Translations under genes and position numbers: made by a program
Notes under the pieces: model-generated
Databases searched by the model: none
Told to the model about the DNA's origin: nothing
What the model saw: only the letters and a program-made list of their open reading frames with translations
Shown here: positions 1 through 5,396 of the stretch, one piece after another
How positions within the stretch are numbered: the stretch's first letter is position 1
Layout of the letters: each line of letters starts with the position of its first letter
NCBI GenBank assembly: GCA_035515515.1
Contig: DATJBC010000016.1
Span: forward strand, 1-5,809
Source of the DNA: DATJBC01 sp035515515
Lineage (GTDB): Bacteria > Actinomycetota > Acidimicrobiia > Acidimicrobiales > UBA8190
DNA length: 5,809 nt
Reading direction: 5' to 3'

Positions 1-1085
1 AGCTCGCACACCTGGGCGATGGCCTGGGCGGGGATGGCCTCGCCGAAGCTCGACAGCCCCCCGCTGGGGTTCACGGGCACCCGCCCGCCGACGGTGGTGT
101 CGCCGTCGCGCAGGAGGCGCTCGGCCTCGCCCTCCTTGCACAGCCCGATGTCCTCGTACCAGTCGAGCTCGAGGGCCGACGACAGGTCGTAGACCTCGGC
201 CACGTCCACGTCCTCGGGGCTCACGCCGGCCTCCTCGTAGGCGGCGTGGGCGATCGAGCGCCGGAAGCCCGGCCCGTCCGGCGCGGCGGCCACCGCCGAG
301 TCGGTGGCGAAGTTGGGCATCTCGATCACCGTCTGGGGGAAGCGGGGCGTGACCGTGGACACCGCCGGGATGGACACGACGCCGGCCGCCCCGGCGTGGC
401 GCCGGGCGAAGTCCATGCTGGCGAGCACCACGGCCGCCCCCCCGTCGGAGGTGGCGCAGATCTCGAGCAGGCGCAGGGGGTCGGCCACCATGGGCGAGGC
501 CAGCACCTCCTCGGCGGTGACCTCCTGGCGGTAGCGGGCGTTGGGGTTGGCCGCCCCCGCCCGGGCGTTCTTCACCTTCACCGCCGCGAAGTCGTCCTCG
601 GTGGCGCCGAACAGCGCCATGCGCCGCCGGGCGTAGAGGGCGAAGTAGGTGGGGTTGGTGGCGCCCAGCAGGTGGAAGCGCAGCCAGTCGGGGTCGTCGC
701 GGCGCTCGCCGCCCACGGGGGCGAAGAACCCCTTGGGGGTGGTGTCGGCCCCCACCACCAGGGCCACGTCGCACAGGCCGGCCAGGATCTGGGCGCGCGC
801 CGCGGCGATGGCCGTGGCCCCCGAGGCGCACGCCGCGTAGGCGCTCGCCACCCGGGCGCCCGACCACCCCAGCGCCTGGGCGAAGGTGGCGCCCGACACG
901 AAGCCCGGGTAGCCGTTGCGGATGGTGTCGGCGCCCGACACGAATCCCACGTCGCGCCACGACAGGCCGGCGTCGCCCAGCGCGGCGCGCGCCGCGGCCA
1001 GGCCGTACTCGACGAAGTTGCGGCCCCACTTGCCCCAGGGGTGCATGCCCACCCCGAGCACGGCCACCCGCCGGTCGTCAGCCAC
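1..1085 (-). CDS. Thiolase-superfamily (SCP-x/Ltp-like) protein, C-terminus off the left edge
   Basis: The reading frame is open from a GTG at 1085 to the window edge: 361 codons, no stop, missing only the last few dozen residues of a roughly 390-residue family. The N-terminus (VADDRRVAVLGVGMHPWG) is typical of SCP-x/lipid-transfer-type thiolases. The nucleophile motif ACASG puts the catalytic cysteine at C86. ATSDGGAAVVL (211-221) and NPSGG (339-343) are further family hallmarks. Two expected active-site histidines are replaced: EVYDL has Tyr299 where thiolases usually have HD, and FGEA has Glu349 where they have GHP. These two changes match what I recall of the steroid side-chain aldolase Ltp2, but Ltp2 lacks the cysteine that is kept here. 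The product may be an acyl-CoA thiolase or a retro-aldolase acting with the DUF35 partner encoded just upstream. It overlaps that gene by 8 bases (GTGGCTGA), so translational coupling is likely. Family assignment is firm; the reaction is uncertain. Confidence 0.9.
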   Translation of the reverse strand, partial: MADDRRVAVLGVGMHPWGKWGRNFVEYGLAAARAALGDAGLSWRDVGFVSGADTIRNGYPGFVSGATFAQALGWSGARVASAYAACASGATAIAAARAQILAGLCDVALVVGADTTPKGFFAPVGGERRDDPDWLRFHLLGATNPTYFALYARRRMALFGATEDDFAAVKVKNARAGAANPNARYRQEVTAEEVLASPMVADPLRLLEICATSDGGAAVVLASMDFARRHAGAAGVVSIPAVSTVTPRFPQTVIEMPNFATDSAVAAAPDGPGFRRSIAHAAYEEAGVSPEDVDVAEVYDLSSALELDWYEDIGLCKEGEAERLLRDGDTTVGGRVPVNPSGGLSSFGEAIPAQAIAQVCE

Positions 1086-1527
1086 CGACGCCTCCGGGGA
1101 GCGGCCGCCACTTCCACACCAGGTACTCGTGGTCGTCGTCCTCGTCGAGGACGTCCACCACCAGCTCCACGGGGTCCCCCACGGCCAGGTCGTCCACCGT
1201 GACGCCCCCCACCACCTGGCCCATCACCACCATCTTCTCCTCGGCCAGCTCGACGGCGGCGATGCAGAACGGCACGTAGGGGTCGGCCGCCACGTACGGC
1301 GCCGGCGGGGTGTAGCGGGCGTCGGTGTAGGACCACACCGTCCCGCGCCGGCTGAGGGGCACCTCCTCGAAGTCGGTGCCGTCGCAGGCCGGGTTGCGGC
1401 AGAAGAACGACTCGCGGGGAAAGGCGTAGGTGCCGCACGACCGGCACCGGCTGCCCAGCAGGGCGGGCTCCCCCTCGGTGCGGAACCAGCCCTCCACCGC
1501 CGGCACCGGGGTCTTGGATGGGGCCAT
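1078..1527 (-). CDS. DUF35 Zn-ribbon/OB-fold protein, partner of the thiolase-like protein
   Basis: A 149-residue protein of the family often annotated as Zn-ribbon domain-containing OB-fold protein. A rubredoxin-like zinc ribbon is formed by C28-x2-C31 and C43-x4-C48. An OB-fold segment follows from about residue 55 (GTVWSYTDARYTPPAPY) to about 135. In this family the protein has no known catalysis of its own: it forms a complex with thiolase-like enzymes and is thought to help bind or channel CoA substrates. The gene lies directly upstream of, and overlaps, such an enzyme, so the two very probably form one complex. The ATG at 1527 is well fixed, because an in-frame TAG stands four codons upstream and no other start lies between. 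There is no Shine-Dalgarno sequence before it, but TAGACT lies six bases upstream, suggesting a leaderless mRNA. All four zinc cysteines are present and the length is normal. Confidence 0.93.
   Translation of the reverse strand: MAPSKTPVPAVEGWFRTEGEPALLGSRCRSCGTYAFPRESFFCRNPACDGTDFEEVPLSRRGTVWSYTDARYTPPAPYVAADPYVPFCIAAVELAEEKMVVMGQVVGGVTVDDLAVGDPVELVVDVLDEDDDHEYLVWKWRPLPGGVGG
1091..1095 (-). promoter_or_regulatory. Ribosome binding site for the thiolase-like gene
   Basis: On the minus strand GGAGG lies five bases before the GTG at 1085, inside the end of the DUF35 gene. No other start codon in this frame fits the family N-terminus, so this site supports the GTG start and the 8-base gene overlap. 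Confidence 0.7.
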
Positions 1528-1533
1528 CGGCGC

Positions 1534-1539
1534 AGTCTA
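1534..1539 (-). promoter_or_regulatory. Candidate -10 element of a leaderless promoter for the DUF35-thiolase unit
   Basis: On the minus strand TAGACT matches the actinobacterial TANNNT -10 pattern and ends six bases before the A of the ATG at 1527, the spacing expected if transcription begins at the start codon. There is no Shine-Dalgarno sequence. The element sits between inverted arms CGGCG (1528-1532) and CGCCG (1541-1545). No convincing -35 hexamer was seen, so this remains a prediction. Confidence 0.5.
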
Positions 1540-1599
1540 ACGCCGCGTCAGATCACCCTCCCCGGCCGGGGGGCGGGCGGGGCGCCCTCCGGCGGGCGC

Positions 1600-1605
1600 G
1601 ACAAT
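1600..1605 (+). promoter_or_regulatory. Weak candidate -10 element before the PhzF-like gene
   Basis: GACAAT keeps the conserved second A and last T of TANNNT and ends five bases before the ATG at 1611. No ribosome binding site precedes that ATG, so a leaderless transcript is possible. The first base is not T and no -35 was found, so support is weak. Confidence 0.28.
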
Positions 1606-1610
1606 CGGCC

Positions 1611-2396
1611 ATGGAGCTCACCGTCGTCGACGCCTTCACCGACCGGCCCTTCGCCGGCAACCCCGCGGCGGTGGCCGTGGTGGACGCCTTCCCCGACGAG
1701 GCCCGCATGCAGGCGGTGGCCCGCGAGATGCACCTCTCGGAGACGGCCTTCGTGGTGCCCCGGGCCGACGGCGCCCACGACCTGCGCTGGTTCACCCCGA
1801 GCGTGGAGGTCGACCTGTGCGGGCACGCCACGCTGGCCAGCGCGCACGTGCTCGGGGGCACGGCGCGCTTTCACACCCGCAGCGGCGAGTTGGCGTGCGC
1901 CCCCGCCGGCGACGGCTGGATCGAGATGGACTTCCCCGCCGATGTCCTCACCCCCGAGCCGCCCGGCTCGGAGGCGGCCCGGCAGGCCGCCGAGGCGGTG
2001 GGCGACACGGGCCTCGTGGTGCGCGTCGCCCGGGGGCGCACCGACGTGCTGGTGGAGATGGCCGACGCCGGCGCCCTGCGCGCCCTCGAGCCGTCGTGGT
2101 CGGCGGTGGCCGCCCTCGCCCACCGGTGCGTGATCGTCACGGCCCCCGGCGACCGGCCGGGCATCGACTGCGTGAGCCGGGTGTTCGCGCCCAACGCGGG
2201 CATCGCCGAGGACCCCGTCACGGGGTCGGCCCACTGCAGCCTGGCCGTGCACTGGGGGGGCCTGCTGGGACGCCACGAGCTGGTGGGCGAGCAGGCCTCG
2301 GCCCGCGGCGGCGTCGTGCGCATGCGCCGACACGGCGACCGCGTGGTGATCGGCGGCCGGGCGGTGACGGTGTCGCAGGTCCGCCTGGTCGTCTAG
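1611..2396 (+). CDS. PhzF-family isomerase-like protein
   Basis: A 261-residue protein of the PhzF (phenazine biosynthesis-like, diaminopimelate-epimerase fold) family. Family motifs appear in order: VVDAFTDRPFAGNPAAV (5-21), SETAFV (43-48) with the probable catalytic acid Glu44, DLCGHAT (68-74), and EDPVTGSAHC (200-209). These cover both pseudo-symmetric halves of the fold, and the length is normal. Characterised members isomerise or epimerise small molecules by acid-base catalysis; the substrate of this one cannot be read from the sequence, and no other phenazine genes are nearby. The frame is open back to 1518, but the family N-terminus starts at the ATG at 1611, which also leaves room for an intergenic promoter. 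The gene is divergent from the DUF35 gene and convergent with the SDR gene, whose stop codon it overlaps. Confidence 0.93.
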   Translation: MELTVVDAFTDRPFAGNPAAVAVVDAFPDEARMQAVAREMHLSETAFVVPRADGAHDLRWFTPSVEVDLCGHATLASAHVLGGTARFHTRSGELACAPAGDGWIEMDFPADVLTPEPPGSEAARQAAEAVGDTGLVVRVARGRTDVLVEMADAGALRALEPSWSAVAALAHRCVIVTAPGDRPGIDCVSRVFAPNAGIAEDPVTGSAHCSLAVHWGGLLGRHELVGEQASARGGVVRMRRHGDRVVIGGRAVTVSQVRLVV

Positions 2397-3190
2397 CGCG
2401 GCCCGGGGCGCGGGCCCGACGTGCGGCGCACGCCCCGGCGGTAGACGCCGGGGGCCACGGCCCGGCCCACGAGCGCCAGGCGGGCGATGGGCACGGCGTC
2501 GATGTCGATCCTGCCCGAGCCCATGCGCTCGAGCAGGAGCCGCGACACCTCCTCGTCGGTACGGCGCGCCATCTTGGGCGGCATGGGCATGCCGGCGTCC
2601 ACCGCCCCCTGGCCCATGGCGGTGGGGACCCACCCGGGGTACAGCACGTGCAGGTGCACGCCGGTCCCCTCGGTGTCGAAGGCCAGGCTCTCGGTGAAGG
2701 CGCTCAGGGCGGCCTTCGACGCGCCGTAGGCCGAGTCGTCGGGCCCCGGGGCGCGCCCGCTGTCGGAGGAGACGTTGACCACCACGCCTCGGCGCCGGGC
2801 CAGCATGCCGGGCAGCACGGCCAGGGTGCCCGCCACCGCCGCGAAGTAGTTGGTCTCGAAGATGCGCCGCTGCGCGGCGAGGTCGGGATGGCTCTCGTGG
2901 CGGGGCGGCCCGATGCCGGCGTTGTTGACGAGCACGTCGAGCGACCCGTGCTCGTGCTCGATCTCCCCGAGCACCTCCACGAAGCGACCGGTGTCGCTCA
3001 CGTCGCAGGCCCGCGTGGAGGACCCCTCCTGCAGCGCCCGCAGCTCGTCGGCCAGGGTGGCGAGCAGCGCGGCGCGCCGGGCGAGGCCCACCACCACCGC
3101 GCCGCGCCGGGCCATGTCCAGCGCGAAGCGGCGCCCCAGCCCCGCCGAGGCCCCGGTCACCACGGCCACCGACCCCCGCAGCTCGTACAT
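2393..3190 (-). CDS. Short-chain dehydrogenase/reductase (classical SDR)
   Basis: A 265-residue NAD(P)-dependent oxidoreductase with a Rossmann fold. The cofactor motif TGASAGLG spans 12-19, CDV occurs at 62-64 and NNAG at 89-92. The catalytic set is Asn114, Ser142, Tyr155 and Lys159 (YGASK). LYPGWVPTAM follows the active site, as is usual. Arg38-Arg39 after the second beta strand suggests a preference for NADPH. The substrate, an alcohol or ketone, is unknown; the C-terminal segment from about 190 with PMPPKMARRTDEEV would form the substrate lid. The start is set by the SDR N-terminus and by GGAGGAGG (3195-3202, minus strand) four bases before the ATG. The frame stays open far upstream (to about 4057), but that extension is a high-GC shadow of the opposite gene. 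The gene stands alone, divergent from the SCO6745-type gene. Confidence 0.95.
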   Translation of the reverse strand: MYELRGSVAVVTGASAGLGRRFALDMARRGAVVVGLARRAALLATLADELRALQEGSSTRACDVSDTGRFVEVLGEIEHEHGSLDVLVNNAGIGPPRHESHPDLAAQRRIFETNYFAAVAGTLAVLPGMLARRRGVVVNVSSDSGRAPGPDDSAYGASKAALSAFTESLAFDTEGTGVHLHVLYPGWVPTAMGQGAVDAGMPMPPKMARRTDEEVSRLLLERMGSGRIDIDAVPIARLALVGRAVAPGVYRRGVRRTSGPRPGPR

Positions 3191-3213
3191 GGCGCCTCCT
3201 CCGCTCGCCGCCG

Positions 3214-3219
3214 ATGCTA
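3214..3219 (-). promoter_or_regulatory. Candidate -10 element of the SDR gene
   Basis: TAGCAT on the minus strand fits TANNNT and lies 23 bases before the ATG at 3190. This leaves a short leader that holds the strong GGAGGAGG ribosome binding site. No clear -35 was seen. Confidence 0.4.
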
Positions 3220-3252
3220 GGAGGCCCGCGGGGCGCCGCCCGCCGGCCGCTG

Positions 3253-3264
3253 GCACCATGGTGC
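3253..3264 (+). promoter_or_regulatory. 12-bp palindrome just before the SCO6745-type gene, possible operator/promoter
   Basis: GCACCATGGTGC is a perfect palindrome ending one base before the ATG at 3266. Within it CACCAT (3254-3259) has the A and T of a TANNNT -10 element, six bases before the ATG. No Shine-Dalgarno sequence is present. A repressor bound here would block transcription start, but palindromes of this size also arise by chance in GC-rich DNA. Confidence 0.3.
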
Positions 3265-3265
3265 G

Positions 3266-4132
3266 ATGGAGCACGTGCGCAGCGCCCGGGCCATGTGGCA
3301 GGTGTTCGAGCCCGTCCACGCCGTGACGTACTTCACCGACGAGGCCGTCGAGGCGTTCGGCGCCGCGGGGCTCAAGGGCTTCTGGATGGGCTACTTCGCC
3401 GGGCGCGCCGCGCCCATGGGGGGCGTGGGGCCCGCCGTGGTGGACGCCACCTTCTTCAACTTCTCCCCCCGGCGCGTCACGCGGGCGCTCCCCGACGCCT
3501 GGGGCTTCGCCCCGCCGGGGCGCGTCCTCGAGGCCCGCCTGGCCGGGGTGGAGGGCGCCTACGCCCGCATCCTGGGCCCCAAGCGCGCCGGGCTCGACCT
3601 GGCGGGCGCCGCCGGTCTGGCGCGCGCCGCCGTGGAGTCGCTCACCGTGGCGGGCCGTCCCCTGGCGGCGGCCAACGCCGCCCTGGCCTGGCCCGAGGAC
3701 CCGCTCCTGGCGCTGTGGCAGGCGGCCACCGTGCTGCGCGAGCACCGGGGCGACGGGCACGTGGCCGCGCTGGTGGACGCCGGGCTGGACGGCCGCCAGG
3801 CGCTGGTGATGATGGCGGCCACCGGCCGGGTGCCGCGCGACCTGCTGCAGGCGTCGCGGGGCTGGAGCGACGACGAGTGGGACGAGGCCGTCGCCGCCCT
3901 GGCCGAGCGGGGCTGGGTGAATGCCCAGGGCGCCGCCACCCCCACGGGCACCCTCGACCGCCAGGCCATCGAGGACGCCACCGACCGCCTGGCGGGCGAG
4001 CCCTGGGCGCGCCTGGGCGAGGAGCGCACGGCCGCCCTGCGGGCGGTCCTCGGGCACCTGGTCGGCGCGCTGGTGGCCGCCGGGGCGGTGGTGGAGCCCA
4101 ACCCCATCGGGCTCTCCCTGGGCCCGCCCTGA
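3266..4132 (+). CDS. SCO6745-type (SalK-like) protein of unknown function
   Basis: A 288-residue soluble protein without a signal peptide or membrane segment. I recognise the actinobacterial SCO6745/SalK-type family from the N-terminal block: MWQVFEPVHAVTYF (10-23), GLKGFWMGYFAGRAAPMG, then FFNFSPRRVTRALPDAW. The family has no established reaction; some members lie in antibiotic gene clusters. The middle is Ala/Leu-rich and helical. A region around 179-218 (ALVMMAATGRVPRDLL, then WSDDEWDEAVAALAERGWV) looks like a helix-turn-helix followed by the start of a wing, so a winged-helix-like domain is possible. The C-terminal block ends with VVEPNPIGL. The ATG at 3266 is chosen because it begins the conserved block; no ribosome binding site precedes it. 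The gene is single, divergent from the SDR gene and followed by a terminator, so it is probably its own transcription unit. Confidence 0.85.
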   Translation: MEHVRSARAMWQVFEPVHAVTYFTDEAVEAFGAAGLKGFWMGYFAGRAAPMGGVGPAVVDATFFNFSPRRVTRALPDAWGFAPPGRVLEARLAGVEGAYARILGPKRAGLDLAGAAGLARAAVESLTVAGRPLAAANAALAWPEDPLLALWQAATVLREHRGDGHVAALVDAGLDGRQALVMMAATGRVPRDLLQASRGWSDDEWDEAVAALAERGWVNAQGAATPTGTLDRQAIEDATDRLAGEPWARLGEERTAALRAVLGHLVGALVAAGAVVEPNPIGLSLGPP

Positions 4133-4145
4133 CCCCCGGGGGCGC

Positions 4146-4166
4146 CCGCCCGCGGGGCGGTTTTGT
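4146..4166 (+). terminator. Rho-independent terminator after the SCO6745-type gene
   Basis: CCGCCC (4146-4151), a 3-base loop GCG and GGGCGG (4155-4160) form a perfect six-pair all-GC stem, followed at once by TTTTGT. It lies 13 bases after the TGA at 4130-4132. The T run is short but stands out in such GC-rich DNA. Confidence 0.65.
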
Positions 4167-4274
4167 CATTCGCCCGCGGTCGGGCCGGGGCCCGCGCCGC
4201 GGCCGCCCCCGAACCACCCCGCTGTAGTTCCCCTGGTCGCAACGCCGGTTGGACGGGGGCCCCCCGCCTACGGA

Positions 4275-4296
4275 AAACTAGTTTCTAGTAACTAGA
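4275..4296 (+). promoter_or_regulatory. CTAG heptad repeats: probable operator/promoter of the winged-helix gene
   Basis: This A/T-rich patch holds three CTAG cores at 4278, 4285 and 4292, exactly 7 bp apart. It contains two abutting palindromes that share base 4284: AAACTAGTTT (4275-4284, perfect) and TCTAGTAACTAGA (4284-4296, perfect about a central A). TAGTTT (4279-4284) matches a TANNNT -10 element, 27 bases before the GTG at 4312, so a bound protein would cover the promoter. Its position right before a winged-helix gene suggests autoregulation. The repeat is seen directly; the operator role is inferred. Confidence 0.6.
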
Positions 4297-4311
4297 GGCT
4301 CGGGGGACGCC

Positions 4312-4683
4312 GTGAAGGTCGACCAGTCCTCGGACCCCGCCGACGTGGTCGGGGAGCTGCTGTTCGGACGGCGCCTGCGCCTGCGCGTCCTGTTGTGGGT
4401 GGCCGAGCAGGCCGAGCCCTTCCACCAGACCGAGGCCGCCGCCGGCGTGGGCTACAACTCGCCGGGCGAGGTGGCCAAGGAGCTCGAGCGCCTCGTGCGC
4501 CTGGAGATGGTGCGCAAGTTCGGCCGTCCCGGCGGGGTGGGCCGCCAGTACTACCGGCGCGACGACACGAGCCCCGGCTGGGAGGTGGCCGCCGTGGCCC
4601 GCCGGCTCGTCGACGTGCAGCGGGCCGCCGCCGAGCAGTCCTCCTACTCCCAGAGCCCCACGGGGGCGGTGCCCGCCCTGTAG
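4312..4683 (+). CDS. Small winged-helix DNA-binding regulator
   Basis: A 123-residue basic protein with one winged helix-turn-helix domain. Helix 1 is about 12-33 (VVGELLFGRRLRLRVLLWVA), helix 2 about 38-46, recognition helix about 49-66 (NSPGEVAKELERLVRLEM), and the wing about 68-83 with a Gly-rich tip (GRPGGVG) and QYYRRD. The order resembles ArsR/MarR-like regulators. No metal-binding cysteine is present (the protein has none), and no ligand domain is visible, so any effector is unknown. A short helix at 90-110 could be used for dimerisation. The GTG at 4312 is the first possible start: an in-frame TAG lies at 4279-4281. The only ribosome-binding match is the weak GGGGGA at 4302-4307. The likely target is the CTAG repeat patch directly upstream. 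The gene points at the CYP51 operon and overlaps its last gene by 40 bases. Confidence 0.85.
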   Translation: MKVDQSSDPADVVGELLFGRRLRLRVLLWVAEQAEPFHQTEAAAGVGYNSPGEVAKELERLVRLEMVRKFGRPGGVGRQYYRRDDTSPGWEVAAVARRLVDVQRAAAEQSSYSQSPTGAVPAL

Positions 4684-5198
4684 TGCCCGGGGGGCCGCTC
4701 GCCCGAGGCGGCCCGGTCGAGGCGCCGCTGCATGCCCTCGGAGAGCGTGCCCGCCTTCATCATCTCGACGAACAGCGCCGTGACGTTTCCCAGGTCGAAG
4801 AAGTCGCGCTGCCACGACCACCTCCAGTCCCCGCCGTAGCGGAACCAGCTGCCCCCCAGGCCGGCCACCACGTACGGCGAGCCGTCGGGGCGGGCCACGT
4901 CGGCGACCTGCTTCCACAGCCCGATGACCTCGCCCTGGTGGGGGTCGATGAGCACCTTCTGGTACGGGTAGGTCCAGCCGTCGAGGCCGCCCATCTCGAG
5001 GCCCAGCGCGATGTCGCGGATCTCGTCGCGCCCCACCGCCATGAACTCGTCGTTGGGCCCCACGTTCCAGCCGTAGGTGGCGTCCTCGGTGTACATGTCC
5101 GCCATGGGCTTCCAGTCACCGGCCTCCTGGGCGCGGCGGTTGGCGTCCAGCCAGCGCTGCACCATCTCCTCGAGCTCCTCGTAGCGGTAGGCGGGCAC
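4644..5198 (-). CDS. NTF2/SnoaL-like protein
   Basis: A 184-residue protein with the cone-shaped NTF2-like fold. The first helices (YEELEEMVQRWLDANRRAQE) lead into the hallmark block DMYTEDATYGWNVGPNDEFM (34-53) and VGRDEIRDIALG. Strands rich in Trp, Tyr and Phe follow (GSWFRYGGDWRWSWQRDFFD). The fold includes ketosteroid isomerase, polyketide cyclases and dehydratases as well as binding-only proteins. Acidic residues lie in the pocket block, but I cannot name a catalytic residue. The start is a GTG three bases after the ferredoxin stop, with GAGGAGG (5207-5213) eight bases before it, so it is the third gene of the CYP51-ferredoxin operon. It may process or bind the product or substrate of the P450; that is inference. 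The C-terminal tail after about 165 lies beyond the fold and its codons overlap the convergent regulator gene. Confidence 0.87.
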   Translation of the reverse strand: MPAYRYEELEEMVQRWLDANRRAQEAGDWKPMADMYTEDATYGWNVGPNDEFMAVGRDEIRDIALGLEMGGLDGWTYPYQKVLIDPHQGEVIGLWKQVADVARPDGSPYVVAGLGGSWFRYGGDWRWSWQRDFFDLGNVTALFVEMMKAGTLSEGMQRRLDRAASGERPPGHYRAGTAPVGLWE

Positions 5199-5201
5199 GG
5201 C

Positions 5202-5396
5202 TCAGTCCTCCTCGATGCGTAGGGCGTGGGTGGGGCAGAACGACACGGCCGTCTCGACCTGGGCGCGCCGGTCCTCGGCGGGGTGCTCGTCGAGGATCTG
5301 GAGCACCCCCTGCTTGGACACGGCGAACACCGCCGGCGCCTCGGACTCGCACACGCCGTGACCCTGGCACAGGTCGCGGTCGACGACCACCTTCAC
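5202..5396 (-). CDS. [3Fe-4S]-type ferredoxin, redox partner of the P450
   Basis: A 64-residue ferredoxin with the pattern of small actinobacterial P450 partners: DLCQGHGVC gives Cys10 and Cys16 with His13 in the place of the second cluster cysteine, and SFCPTHAL gives the last ligand, Cys54. Three cysteines with CP at the end predict a [3Fe-4S] cluster, or a [4Fe-4S] cluster with unusual ligation. It passes single electrons from a ferredoxin reductase, not encoded in this window, to the P450. The start is the GTG at 5396, which overlaps the P450 stop as GTGA; the frame is open upstream, but that part is a shadow of the P450 gene. It resembles my recollection of Mycobacterium tuberculosis Rv0763c, which lies next to cyp51. 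Too short to be found by calling only long or ATG-started ORFs. Confidence 0.92.
   Translation of the reverse strand: MKVVVDRDLCQGHGVCESEAPAVFAVSKQGVLQILDEHPAEDRRAQVETAVSFCPTHALRIEED

Noticed and set aside
246..1202. 318-residue plus-strand frame opposite the thiolase and DUF35 genes
   Set aside because: Low-complexity Gly/His/Arg composition and no motif; the minus-strand frames carry family motifs over the whole stretch.
1611..2396. Phenazine biosynthesis role for the PhzF-like gene
   Set aside because: No other phenazine gene is present, and PhzF-like proteins are widespread with varied substrates, so only the family is claimed.
1817..3220. 467-residue plus-strand frame across the PhzF and SDR genes
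   Set aside because: It is Arg/Gly/Pro/His-rich with no recognisable domain, and runs out of frame with PhzF and antisense to the SDR, both clear genes.
2393..4057. 554-residue minus-strand frame that would fuse a long Gly/His/Arg-rich N-terminus to the SDR
   Set aside because: The SDR family begins at the ATG at 3190 with a strong ribosome binding site. The upstream part is antisense to the SCO6745-type gene and has low-complexity composition typical of a GC-rich shadow frame.
4181..4194. GC palindrome CGGGCC-GG-GGCCCG as a second terminator or operator
   Set aside because: The loop would have only two bases, no T run follows, and such words are expected often at this GC content.
4249..4254. 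TTGGAC as a -35 element for the winged-helix gene
   Set aside because: It lies 24 bases from the only good -10 candidate (TAGTTT at 4279), too far for a normal promoter spacing of about 16-19.
4395..5222. 275-residue plus-strand frame over the regulator and NTF2-like genes
   Set aside because: Shadow of two genes with clear domains; it shows no fold signature of its own.
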